A stretch of DNA of 64,000 nt from Aptenodytes patagonicus (taxonomy: Eukaryota; Chordata; Aves; Sphenisciformes; Spheniscidae): NCBI RefSeq assembly GCF_965638725.1, contig NC_134970.1, forward strand, positions 7,112,001-7,176,000, read 5' to 3'. The notes under the pieces were generated by a model. It had not been told where the DNA came from and did not search any database. It worked only from the letters and a program-made list of their open reading frames with translations. The position numbers and the translations under genes are program-made. Shown here piece after piece: positions 25,341 to 37,400 of this stretch; position 1 is the first letter of the stretch; the number at the start of each line of letters is the position of its first letter.

Positions 25341-28300
25341 AATAATTTGTGATTCCTTCAGCATATCGATTTTGCACAATAACAGTTATTATAATTAGAA
25401 TACACTCAATTAATTTATAGATCTCAGATCACGACAGCACAACTGACTTAACCAAATACATAGTCTCACTGAAAACAATAAAACTAATTTGGCAACGCCA
25501 GTTTTCATACAATCGCATTTCATACTATTGCCTTTCGAGTTCCTATTCAGGACTGTCTCCTGAATAGAAGCCATTCTTCTACCCTGGAGTGAGATGTGGT
25601 CAACAACTCCTGCACCCATAAAGAATTTAAACCCAAAATGAAGTTAATTCCTTCTGTCCTCTTGAAAGTTTCCCAGTATTCACTGAAAAATGCGAGTCAA
25701 TAGTTTAGAGAACTCCAGTGTTCCTGGAGCTCCTTCAAGATTTCAGCTATATTAATGCAGACTTTCTAATCTTAAAATGCTTAGTTTTATCAGGGCAGAC
25801 TTAAGGTTACTTGGAGGCCTTACCTGTACTTCTCCATATTCACATTATTTAAAGCAATGAAATTTAGCCTGAATTTTCTCAATTTTCATGTTTGGCCATA
25901 GGAAAATTACAATGTTTCTAGTATATTGTACAATAGTGTATATTTTGAAACTGATTAATGTGGTAAGGCAGGCTTAAGTAATTGTTATTAGCCATTGCTT
26001 CATGGCAGTAAAGCAACTACACAATGAAGCGGAAGGAAGAATTCATTCTCAAGAACAACTCGGAGCAGGAACGGTATCATATGCCCTACATTCTACCTTT
26101 TATTCTTGAAGCTAGACTTCAAATTTGTTGGACTGTGTGCTTTCATTAATTACTATTAACTACCTACTTCAAATAACAAATAAATGAAGTATCCCAAGCA
26201 ATACTTCATTTCATTCCTCTAAATGCCCCAAATAATTTGCAGTTATCATAAAATCTTCCAGAATGTAAGGCCACCACTTGACATGCCAAGTTTTGGAATA
26301 AACCACTGTTCCAGATTATGATTTAAATAAAGAAATCATAATAAAGGATGTTTTTGGTTCATAGAAGAAAATCCTAACTACAACACAGCACGCCATGGAC
26401 TGCAAACAAGTTGTACACCATCCGCTTTTCTGCATCTAGCTCCCCACCTTCAGTTCAGCAGCAGAGAGCCAAAGCATCTCTAATTTACGTAGCATGTTAA
26501 CTACCAGAAGCAACCACTGCTGAACACTTTGAGGCCAATGGGACTGTCTACTTATGCTTGACTGTTGACAAAAAGCCTTCACTTTGCTTACCCGTGCCAT
26601 ACAAAACGGCGTCAGTGAATACGGTTATTGTTGCACCCCCTACAAGACAGTCACTGCAGTATCCCAGAATCACCCCAGTAAGAGCAAAACTAAGTCATCA
26701 GTGATGACTGGAACAAACTGAACTGGAATGAAGAGAAGAAAGCTTCTTTTGAGCGCTCAGCTGGAAACTGCTATGCAGTAATTACACCTCCTGTTATATT
26801 CCTGGACGTTCTTTCTTCCTGTGAACGTGCAACGATCACCCAGAATCCACTATCTTCCACCTGGATGTCTACAGTACGTCAGATGCCTTGATACCCCCCT
26901 CACGAAACAGTCCACTGTCCTCCAAACCTGCCACGCAAGAGAAGCCACCACAGATGTGGTTTTCTCCAAGCTTACCTGGTGCCCAGCTAATGCTAGCAGA
27001 AAGGTACCAGAGAAAAAGATGACCCTGGTCCTTCAGAGACCAGGGAGCTCTCCTCTTCGTGGTCTGGTGCTGAAACATCAAAGCTAGCTTAGGAGTAAGG
27101 ACTTCTTCATGAATCATATTGTGAAGCTACAGTTGGGCACCACCGGTCTCACACAACATTATTCCATATTGCAGTTCAGACACAAAAGCACAAATTCATC
27201 TGCTGATAAGTATCCAGCAGAGTTTAAGCTAAAATAATGCAAGCCCAGCAATCAAATTTTTAATTCCTTTTTCGGCACGGATCCTGACAGTTCATGGTGC
27301 TGCCTACCTGCCTACCGACACATAACTGGACTAAGAACGCAGGCAAAAGCTTCACTTGGATGCGTGAAGATTTCAAACCTCAGCCATTGCTAAACAATGC
27401 GTTCGGTTGGAACATATGTAATTTTGTGAAAAGGTCAGCGTAGTTTGTAGCTGACGGTATTATAAACCACTCGATTATACAGAAAAGAACAATAACTGAA
27501 TATTCATTGTGTCTCCTGTTTTCAGCAGGAAGGCCAGGAACTACATCAACTTCAAGGCTTTTTCTGGCAGATTTGGAAGGGCTCCCTCTATGCTCTAGGC
27601 CGGTGAACGAACAACTGCACTTGCGCAAGTCATCCAAGTAATTACCTAGGGTAGATAAGAGCCACGGTAGCCGAGCTCTCATGAAAGCCAGGCCCCACGC
27701 AACTATTAGGTGTTCAGCCCTCAACAGCTCCAACTATTTTCACCCTACTTCTAAATACATTCGATGATAAACACAGACAGATATTAGCTCTTTAGTAAGT
27801 GAGGATGAGAGTATGCCGAAAATGTAGTTGTAATAAGTAAATCGTTCCTTAGGAGAGCTATTCACTTACGACTCTCTAACAGATAATACAGCTTGCAAGA
27901 AGCCTTTATTACAGGGTTTTGGCTTTTTACACAAGCAGCCAAGAAACATAGATGAGATTTTTTTAAAACAAATCACAAAAGAAAAAACCTTCATAAAAAT
28001 TCTGTTCTGCTCACAGCTGCTGGAAAACTGTTGACAATATACAACCCAAGAAGATTATTCTACTCAAAAAATACTACACAAGTTCAATGTTGACTGTATA
28101 ATGAAAACCATCTTACCCCCTTAACTATGTCAGCATTTGGCTACACTGTATGAAAAGCGGCACTGGCATATTCTACCTAGACAGAAATTCAAGAGCGTTC
28201 TTGTGTGCATTCGTACCACTGCGAACCAGGACTCTTCCTCTCCGATGAGATTCACACTGTTCAATCCGCTGCAAACACTGCTATCATCTCAGACAGTAAC

Positions 28301-29610
28301 GCAGCGAGTTACTTCTGTTTTAATTCGGAAGGAAAAGGATGGTTACCAACAGGAGTCCCGGCAATGATCAAAACATGAAACTGAGGAGCATGTGTTTCTG
28401 AACATTATTTCTTTGAACTCAGTGTCTCACTCACAAAACTTAAGTCTGCAGAAACGTTTTGTCAGCTTCACCTCTTGCTGGATGAGATTTAAGGCTCTCA
28501 GTTGCTGTTTAGCATTCTAGTTGTTGCCGTCATGTTAACTACCTCAAGCCAGCTGCACCACCCCAGACTCGCACCACCCTCCACTTAGAGAAAGAGCAAT
28601 TCACTCAAAATAAAGATGATTCACACACACTCGTTAATTAGATTTTTACTCTAAGAAGCCCCTCTCCTCACCAGTGCGGTTGTTTATCCCTTTAAATGAA
28701 CTAACAATTATGACTACACAAACTATGGTTCCAAGATCTTCACAGCATTCCTCAGTAAATTGAGTCGACCAACAAAAGGAAATCGGAATGCACACCCCAA
28801 TTTTGAGCTTACTGCACCGTCGGTCGAGATGATGATGATGAAGATGAAGGCTTATTACTCTTCCCACCGTGTATTGCATTCTAAAATGGTGGCCATGTCT
28901 GTCTAGGATTCAGCTCGCAAAGGCACCGGCCAAACTCACAGCTGCGGAGTTTGGTGTTGTTCAACTTGAGGAAACAGTTACCTGCATTAAAACTGAGCCA
29001 GATCAGGGGCAGGGCCGGAGGAAGGCCGCCGCGGAGCCAGGAGCGGCCGAGGAGAGGTCTCCACAGCCCTACACCACCACAATGCCAACATGGAGGGCAA
29101 CACCCAGGCAGCTGCCTCCTCCGGGGCTCGGCACGGGGACCGCTCGCCCCCAGCAGCCGCTCCAGCCGTAGGGGTCCGGCCAACTTGTAACTTTTGGGGA
29201 CCGAGCAGCGGGGACAGGCGGGGAGGCCGAGCCCGGCGAGGCGGGGAGCGCGGCGCGGCCGGGCCAGCCGCTCCCCCGCTGGCACCCGGCGGCCGCTCCG
29301 GCTACTTTCCTACCGGGCGACTCCGGCACTTGGGAGCGACTTTGCGGGAGGGGACGGACGGGCGGCCGGCCGGCCGCCCTCCAGCCCCGCGCCCCCGGCC
29401 CGGGGGCGTTGAAACTTCACAGCGGCGGAGGGGGCGGCCCCGCCGGCCCTCCCCGGCCGGCCCCACCTGCCCGGGGGTCACCTGCGCGCCCGAGGGGAGC
29501 AGAGCGGCCGCCGGCGCGACGAGGGGGAAAGGGGCGGGCGGTCGCCGGTGCGGGCCGGGCCGGGCCGCCACACAAAGGCCGTTCCCCGGCGGCGCCATGC
29601 GGGCACTCAC

Positions 29611-29748
29611 CGGCGGCGGCCGCACCTTGCAGATGCCGGTCTGCTCGGCGATGGGCCGGATCTTGTGGATGAAGGCGAAGGGGTCGGCGAACTCCTCCCA
29701 GCTGGGCTCGAAGACGGGGCACTCGGGCGGGGGCAGGAACTCGGCCAT
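29611..29748 (-). CDS. KDM5B: KDM5B coding exon 1 (start codon, JmjN)
   Basis: This exon encodes residues 1-46, beginning [20 protein letters not shown] and ending KVRPPP, followed by a gtgagtg donor. JmjN packs against JmjC and is needed for demethylase stability. I chose the ATG at 29,748 because it lies in a good Kozak context (GGCCATGG) and is the only in-frame ATG I see before the JmjN; the frame stays open upstream but only non-ATG codons are found there. As I remember it, the human protein has about 22 more residues before EFLPPPE. The exon ends in phase 0. Confidence 0.95.
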
Positions 29749-30896
29749 GGCCCGGGCCAGGGGCCGCTCGCCGCCGCTCCGGCTCCACCGCCGCTCCGAA
29801 CAATCCTCCAACAGCCGCTGGGCCGCCGAGCGCCGCTGGAACGGGACGTGCGCGTCCGCCGGGAGGGGGGGGCGGGGGGCAAGGAGCTAGAGCGCGAGAG
29901 AAAAGGAGTCCGCCCCGGCCTGGGCGGGGGGAGGGGGCGGCGGCCGCCCCGCCCCGTCACGCGCCTTTGTGAGGGGGCGTCGGGGCCGGACCCCGGGGAG
30001 GGCCCGGCGCCACCGGGGCGGTCCGCGGGCAGCGCTCTGCCGTCTGCCCGGTGGCCGCTGGGGGGGCAGAGCCGGTCGCGGTTCCCCTCACCGGAGGGCC
30101 GGAGCCCGGTCTGGCCAGCGCGGAGCCGCTACAGGCCCCGCACCGCTCTCGGGCCGTTGCCCGGGCTCGGCGCCGAGGGGTCGGCGGGGACCGAGGCCTC
30201 GGGAGCGCCGCTCACCGACGCTCCCCGGGAGCCGTCCCGGCGCACCGCCGCCCGGCCGGGCCTCGGCCCGGCACTTCCCCCGCTCTCGGCTCCCTTTGTG
30301 CGCAGCCCCGGGCCTCGGGCCCGCCCGGCGCCTCTCGCGGCCGCTCCCCCCAGCACCGCTGGTTCGGGGAGGCCCCTCAGCCCCGCGCTGCGCTCTTGGG
30401 CTCCGTGCCCGCCACCGCGAGCAGCACCGCTCACCGCGCGCGGCCGCCCCCGACCCGGGGGCCGCTCCGTGCACCGGCGGGGCCGGGGCGGCCGCCGCGC
30501 AGCCCGGGGCCGCTAACCCGCTCCTGCGTCGGCGAGCGGCACATGGGCCAGCGGCCCCTCGGAGCTCTGTTTACATGCGCGGAGGGATCCGCCACAGCTG
30601 ACAGCCACCGCCGGCCGGCGCTTCTTTTTTTAAAGAGCCTCTCCGCTCGCCGCCGTTGGCTGCGCCGCTGTCGCGTCACAGGCGGGGCGGGGCCGCGCGG
30701 CCGCGCGCGGCCGCATTGTCTGGGCCCGGCCCCGGGCGGCCGCCGCGAGCCCCTGGCGGCCCCGGCCCGGCCCCTTTGTTCCGTGTTCCGCGTCCCGCGG
30801 GGGGGGGGGGCGGCCCCATTGTCCTCCCGCCGCCCGGGGGGCATCGGGGAGCCCCTGCGCCGGCCCTAGGGGTCACGGGGAGCCCCCCCCTTCCCC

Positions 30897-31060
30897 CTCC
30901 GCCGTTAACGGGGATAAGGGGGCTCCCCCATGCTCCCGAGGGAGAGCGGTGAGCTGCCCCCCCCCCCCCGCGGGGCGCACGGCGAGGTGCCCCTCCCCCG
31001 TTGACCGGGACGGGTCGCGGGGCTCCCCCGCCCGAGGGGGCGCGGTGCGGCGCCCCCATC
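30897..31060. repeat. Diverged tandem duplication in the CpG island
   Basis: Two consecutive segments, starting near 30,897 and near 30,988, align over about 65 bases. Each has CCTCC(G/C)CCGTT(A/G)AC, then a G-run, GGGCTCCCCC, CCCGAGGG and GCGGTG. The spacing of about 90-100 bp suggests an old tandem duplication. Weaker copies of the GGGGAGCCCC motif occur just to the left (30,845-30,890). Confidence 0.5.
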
Positions 31061-31167
31061 CCCCCGCGGTGCTCGGGGCGGGGGGGAGGGGCGGCCCCGC
31101 CGCGGCAGCAGGCGCCGCACGTAGCGCACGTGCGTGGCCGGGCGGCCCCGCCCCGCGTCCCGTCCCG

Positions 31168-31186
31168 CCCCCCCCCCCCCCCCCCC
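31168..31186. repeat. C homopolymer (19 nt)
   Basis: This is the longest of several mononucleotide runs in the KDM5B island; others are G12 at 30,799-30,810, C13 at 30,957-30,969 and C15 at 31,241-31,255. Run lengths are prone to sequencing error. Confidence 0.85.
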
Positions 31187-31480
31187 GGGGCCCGGCCGCC
31201 ACCGCCCACTCGCGTCTCCGCTGGGGCGGGCGGCCCGCGGCCCCCCCCCCCCCCCGCGGGCCGGCCGCCATTTACCGCACAGCGGCTTGGGGGCCGCCGG
31301 CGGAGCGCCGAGCCGCGGGGGAAGCCGCGGGGCCCTCACGGGGCCGCCCCGGCAGCCGGCGCCCCTCAGCCGCCCGGGCTGCGGGCGCCCCGCAGGCCTC
31401 CGGCAGCTCCTGGCAGCGTCCCGCAGGGGAAGCCCGTGACTTCCACGGACGCTTGAGGAGCTGCGCTCATTTTTAGTAAT

Positions 31481-34400
31481 TGTTCTGGATGAAAGTAAAC
31501 CTTTGTGCTGCTGCAACCTACAGTTAAAAAAACCCCGAACCCCACAACTTTTAAGATGCGCACACAATGCTCACGGTGTAATCTTCAGTAAAACTTCACT
31601 TACTGACCTAAACTTTCGAATAAAACTTAGAGAGACATTCACTACTTTATTAATAAGTGGTTGAAAATGTCAAATACACACAAGACTTGGAAGCCGCTGA
31701 TGACTCAGGGGTCCGAGGCCCGTAGGTAGTTTAAATCAATTGCAAACTGGTGGTGTTTGCAAACATCATTAGCTCATGATACGATCATCCCTGTATCACT
31801 CGGTTGCTCCCCTACGCAGATGAACACTTCCCACACAAAATGTTAAGAGGCAGGAGGAAGTTGTCAGCTGTCTGAACTTCCGCTCACCACCAGCATAAGT
31901 AAAGCATTCACTGCCAGTTTAAGGTGATGAGCCTTATTCTTCCCCTCACTTAAAAAAGCAGGGGAAAAAGAAATGGAAAAAGCTTTTGCAAAGCGCGCTT
32001 GTGCGGAGAAAGGCAAAGGGAGGGTTCCTCCACTCCGAGCCATCATCACGGGAGCCTTCCCGGCTGCAAACCCGTGGGCGATGCAGAACCGAGCAGGACT
32101 GAAACACCAAGGACTATCGGACACCTCCCAGCCCGGGCACAGCCACGTTGTGCTGCAGAGGGCACGAACAAGTAACCTGCTCTAAGCCCGGCAGCACGGG
32201 CCGCTGTCCCACACACCAAGGGTTCAGAAGCCGTGCAGGGCCAGGGAAGGTGCCAGGTCCGAGCCAGGCACTGGATCAGCATGCGGCTCAAGAAGGCGCA
32301 GCACTGGCTGTCAGCACGAAGAGCTGAGCTCTGTTAAAAGTCTCACCCTTGCAGGGCCAGGCTGGTTCCAGCAGTCACACGCGGATGAGGCTTCAGGGCG
32401 AGAGCCAGGCTCAGGTTCTCAGAGCCCTGGAGAGACCTCTGCCATGGGGGCTGATTTCCATGAGCTCTGGGAAGAGGCTCCTGCCATTTCCTTTGCTGAA
32501 TTTTATCTACAGCTGACAGAAGCCAATGAACCCACTTCCTTGTACAAAAGCAGTATCAAGTTTAGACAGAAATCTTAAACCATGTATGTAAAATACACCC
32601 CGTTTTATACTTTCATTTTACACCAAGGGAACCTCCAGTACAAATCACCTATCTAATACCAATCTGGAGAGAAAACTAAGCTGCTTAATCACCTTAGAAC
32701 AGCTGCTCTGCATCACATCCAAAACTCAAAGGTCTCTGCACAGAGGAGAACACCTTGAGCAACATTACTTTTGCAACTTTGGGTCTGAGTTTCCCCAAGA
32801 GTTTCAAGGATGCTTAAAGACCAGCGGTTTCTGGTGTACAGCAAATGAAGTCTTTTTGGTAATGACGCCCTGAGGACTTGTTCCATCAGACCTGGAAGAC
32901 CACATCAGGAGGACCGTTTCTGCTGATACAGTCAATACAAAAGCCTCCTATGGGACTCTGATGGAAACATGCTCAAGACACATGCTTTACCTTAGAAGTT
33001 ATGACAGAGGAGAAAAAGCACTTGCCACAAAGATCTAAAGGTGAGCAGAGCAGGGAGATCAAGAGATGACCCAAGGATAAAAAGCAGATGCCTTCAAGGG
33101 AGGGCAAGGTGGCTCAGGTCTGGATAAGATGGAGATTTAAGGTAAGTAGTAAGCCCTGGAGGGTCTGTATACCCCATCAGGCACCCTACTTGTCCTTCCA
33201 CCTTGCACCTGCTAATGTAAATGCTTCATCAACACTAATGTGTACTTTTGCACACTGCCTTCTCTCGTATCCTCCTCCTGCTGTGACATCTGCAGAGTGT
33301 TTGTTGTATTCAGGGGATTAACATGGCACAGTACTGTCTGGCTTAGAAATCAACAGCCCTGGACTCTGTGATGAATTCCCCAAGTACTACAGAAGCACAA
33401 ACTGCAGAAAGGAAAACAGATTTCACTCAGTTGGAACAAGAATGCAGACATTCCTTCTTCATGGTTCAGTTGACCATCATTAATTAAAACCTTTTATTAG
33501 ATAGGCTTTCTTCAAGCCTGTTATATTTGTTCCCAATGAGCACAATTTCCCCATTTGCTGCAGTTCAGCATTATACCCAAGAGACACGGCAGCTGGCGTC
33601 CTGGCAGTGACCTAGCAGAGACATCAAGAAATAAGGGATCAGGTTGGCCCAAGGCGAGGGCTGTCAAGGCTTCTGACTGGAGGGAAGCCGAGCACTCTTC
33701 TCCATGTCAGGGATTTTTCCTTGTCCTCACTCAGTTGTGCCTAGTTGCGAGCTCTGTATAAAGGATCCATCCAGAATCCTTCACATTTGAGTGCCCCTTT
33801 ACACACTGCTTCACACAGCTTTCTTCACATACCATTTGTTTGCAGGAAGTCCCATCAACCTGCAGGGATATTTAGCTAATCCTATTTTGTGCTTTGGTGG
33901 ATGGGAACCATACTGTGAGCTTTCCTGCTAGTGCAAGCCTCCCCCTTCACTCTTCTGCACTAGCCATCATCTGTCTGGAGCACCTTGTTCATAAAGCCTC
34001 TTATTGACTTGCTTGGGTTTAGATATCAGAACCGGACACTGCAAAAAAAGATTAATCTCCCCCCCTTTTATGTACATGCCCATGCTACCCTAGACCACCT
34101 TTCCTTTTTGGTCAAAGGCTGGGTACCAGTTCAGAGTGATTCCTGTTAAGTCAGCATTAATTCAGATTGATACTTGGTAACTTTGAATCACATCCCATCT
34201 GCTTCCAGGCACACACTACAGAGCTGTTGATTCCAGTGCTAAGAACAGGCAGTCACAAAGGGGAGCTGCCAGCAAGAAGCAGGGCCTCAGTCAGGAGAGG
34301 GGACCTTTCATCCCAGCAGCCTGGAGTCTGTTCAGTTTAATCCGGTAACACAGCAAGGGCTCTAACTGCAGCCAGCTCCTCTGGCATCCACTGAGTGCTG

Positions 34401-37400
34401 GTTGCATCGGCCTGGGACAACAGGAACACTGAGATGAGCTTTAAGGAAAGACCATATCCTGGGCCTCCAAGCAGACAGAAGATACCTGCACTTTGGACAC
34501 TGAAAAAGCTAATCAAACTGCTCCCAGAGGCTCCACAACTAGCAATACTTAAGAAAAGATGCTAATATTACACAACCTTCACTCCAGAATTACCTAGAAG
34601 CAAGTGGAGGAGATCCTGCCCATGAAGAGTCCAAGTTTTAGACCACCATGTCCAGAGACAATCAGCACCACATACAGAGTTTACAGCCTTTTTTTTATGT
34701 CAAAGATAAGTGAAACACCATTGAAGTCAGAGCACTCATTCCATCAGCAGAGAGTTTGGCCTAATTAAAATACTATATGTTTAGATGATCACAATACAGG
34801 GCAGGGAAGGAAATATGCTGAGCCTCTCAGCTCTTTAAGAAAATAGGTTCCTGGGAACAAACAGATTTAGTAAGCAGAATCTATGACAGATCAAACCAAA
34901 CCAGTTTTCCTGGGCAAACCAGCAGCCTGTACAAACCTGCAAAGCAGTTTGAGTTTCATCATCAAGGCCAGAAAAGGGTTTTACATTTTCCAGAAAGCCA
35001 TCTGCACCCAGAGATGCTGATGCATGTCAGCCCTTGAGAAAAAGGGCTATTAGTGTAGAGCTGCTGCAATCTCAGGATCCTGGTTAGAAACATGGAGTAT
35101 TCTGGATATAACAGGCTATGGACATTTTATAAGCGTAGCTTCCAGCTCATAGACATCGTACTGACTCTTGCTTTGATGCCAGGTACCCAGACTGTTTGTC
35201 TGGCATTGTGTCCTGCCTGAGTCTCAGCAGAAGCATTCTTAGATGGAGAATTAGGTACTTAACTGGCAACTTTTGCTACAAAAGAAACATTGGTTTCAAT
35301 ACACAGATGCCCTGGTACTTTTTCACCTTTCTTCCAGAAGCTGCGCTCCATGCCACTGCCCTGCTCTGTGCTGGCTGACACGCCTGCTCCGTGTCTCTAC
35401 GATGCCTTCTACACTCTGGGGAAGCCTAACAAGCACCACTAGCTCTTAACTCTTCAGACTGCAGGCTGAAGATGTCAGCTACAGGAAACCACGCAGAGGG
35501 GCCACGCTGAAGGGGCAGGCAGGAAACCTGAGCCTCATCTGTGGGCTAGAACTGAGCCGGCCGAGGACGGAAGTCCCACAGCTGCACGCAGCTCCTAGTG
35601 GGGACTACGCCAACAGACAGGTAAAAACAGCTGGTAAGCATGTGGAGGACTAAAATACCTCTGCTCAAATATGGAAAGTCCTCCGCAGTTGTGCAACTGC
35701 CTTCAGCATTACTTTTATTAATAAAATTCTTTAAGTCCCATACTCTATCATTAGCTACTATTAAAGGCTGAATAGTCTTATTCCAAATCCTTGGCCAGAC
35801 TGCCATAAGAACAAGGATAAGCAAGCCACAACCGTAGGAAGCACTGGGAAGGCAGAGCTGAGGTGCTGTTTCACACACCTCACTGCTCTCAGGCAGCTGC
35901 TGACTCATGCTCAACAAATTAGGGTTGTACCTCCTTGCTCTTCGGCATGCCAATAGCAAATGGCAGCAGTGTGGGACACAATCTGCTCCCAGGCAGGACG
36001 TGCAGAGGGTGGGATTCTTCCGGTTAAGTGTGGAGGCTGACAAGGGACCAGTCACCAATAGAGCACTCGGACAGTCAGTGAGGGTGAGGCTTTAGGGTTC
36101 ATTATCTTAAAGCAGGTGTCTAAAACAGGTCAGAGTAACCTCACTGTACAATCCCCTTACTTCTCTGCATTGACTGTATAGGGTGACTAGTTCAGCTCCA
36201 GACCTCGATGCTTGGGAAAGTGAACCCCACTACAAAGCCCTGGTAGCACAACAGAGCAACTTGGGAAATACAACTTGCCACAATGCATAAAACCACAAAG
36301 CCTGTTTTTTTTCTTAGAAAAAACTATTTCAGAAATGAAGACTCAAGCTTCTCCACCCCTAACCCCTCAGATGCAGTGAAACAGAAAGTACCATCACAAC
36401 TGTTCCCCAAAAAGTACCTGAACTCAGCTGTGGTTTCTGCACAGGGCAAGTAGAAGCAGCACCAAAAAAAACCACTCAGAGAAGACTGTACCTTCTGCCA
36501 GTCTTGCAAAGCCCGCTATCACAACGTGGTGATGCATTGCGCTGCCATAGATAAACCCGCTGCCCTCCTCTCCACAGCTCAGTGACACTACACAGGCCCA
36601 GGCAAGGAGGGAAGCTGGTTTTGCAGAAAGTGTTTAATTAACAAATCTTGTTCCTAGTCAAGCTTCCTGCCTCTGCTACAGCTGAAATCCCCCATGATTA
36701 CCCAAACATATGCTCCAGGATTCACTTGCTTTTAGATACATAAAGGGTAACATTAAAGAGGCAATAAGGAGACTTCATTAGCTTGTGCAATAGCATAGGA
36801 TTCAGGGGATCCTTGTGCTTGGGTAGCCTGCAGCTGCATTCAGGGTGGACTTACATGCCTAGTTCAAATATGCAGATACTACCCACCCACCCCCAACAAG
36901 CTACTATCCAGGTTTCAAACAGCAAGTACGCACAAAGTCATCTAAGCCCTTGTGGGCCACTTAAAATACACTAAAAATTTATAGTCCAAGACTGAACAGA
37001 CAAGGAGTCAGAACATAAAAGTGGTTTTTAAACCACTATCATTCACTGATGAAGAGCCATGGAAAAAACTGCTTCTAGAAGGGATTTAAACATGCAGAAA
37101 TAGTTGCAGATTGCTTGGGTACATTGAAGAATGTGTAAGAGCTACATGAATTAAGGGCAGAGAAAATGTTTCAGACAATACTGATGACAAAGGTGGCAAT
37201 GTCAGCAAAGCAAAGGTGGTAAGAAACAGCATGAATCATACAACAAGACAGACTGATAGAGAATCTGGTAGATGGCACACAGGTTCAAAACCAGCTGGGG
37301 AGCCAGAAGGCATTCAAAGGAGAAAGGATGTGATTAAACAGCCTGGCAATGTAAAGAACTTAGGAGCTTTACAGTCAATAAACTACCAAAATAAACAGAA

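Larger units (their letters stand above)
16715..29610 (-). other. KDM5B intron 1 (12.9 kb)
   Basis: This long first intron separates the CpG-island exon from the rest of the gene. Recognisable contents are CR1-type fragments at about 21,800-21,910 and 24,780-25,340, a second old repeat at about 22,900-22,965, and GC-rich sequence at the 3' side of exon 1. The remainder (16.9-21.8 kb and 25.4-28.9 kb) shows no exon, RNA gene or clear repeat. The longest open frame, 22,928-23,461, begins inside a repeat and is not considered a gene. Confidence 0.85.
27..29748 (-). other. KDM5B: KDM5B gene, 5' part (coding exons 1-10, gene continues off left edge)
   Basis: KDM5B is a nuclear Fe(II)/2-oxoglutarate-dependent demethylase that removes methyl groups from histone H3 Lys4 and represses transcription. 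Ten exons with matching phases splice into about 427 codons: JmjN (residues about 9-52), ARID (about 75-167), a basic linker (171-281), PHD1 (282-334) and the segment before JmjC (335-427). The JmjC catalytic residues are outside the window. KDM5B, not KDM5A or KDM5C, is indicated by PHD1 reading [13 protein letters not shown], the linker PHDIPQRQSVQPSETCPPAR and the motif RTHNLRRRMGC. These identifications rest on remembered family sequences. All nine complete introns are GT-AG. No frame break is seen, so this looks like an active gene. Confidence 0.97.
28980..31480. promoter_or_regulatory. CpG island / KDM5B promoter
   Basis: About 2.5 kb of very GC- and CpG-rich DNA spans KDM5B exon 1 and extends about 1.7 kb upstream of it. 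I see no TATA box near the start codon, as is usual for a housekeeping CpG-island promoter with dispersed start sites. It holds many GC boxes, a YY1-like GCCGCCATTT at 31,265-31,274 and a CACGTG E-box at 31,127-31,132. Long open frames across this region on both strands are a by-product of GC richness. CpG-island promoters are often bidirectional, but I see no divergent gene. Confidence 0.9.

Noticed and set aside
27023..27045. Small inverted repeat with 8-bp arms in intron 1
   Set aside because: Arms of this length are expected by chance several times in 64 kb, and no other signal is associated with it.
29302..29610. Extension of KDM5B exon 1 past KVRPPP
   Set aside because: A perfect gtgagt donor follows, and DWQPPF, the conserved continuation, is in exon 2.
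29090..31567. Many long open frames (up to 322 codons) on both strands
   Set aside because: They overlap in several frames over a CpG island, are rich in Pro/Arg/Gly/Ala, and have no domain. GC-rich DNA has few stop codons. Only the KDM5B exon 1 frame is real.
35546..36058. 170-codon minus-strand open frame between the genes
   Set aside because: It has no ATG start (the reported start is TTG), no known motif and no supporting promoter. A decayed repeat or chance is more likely, though its length is a little unusual.
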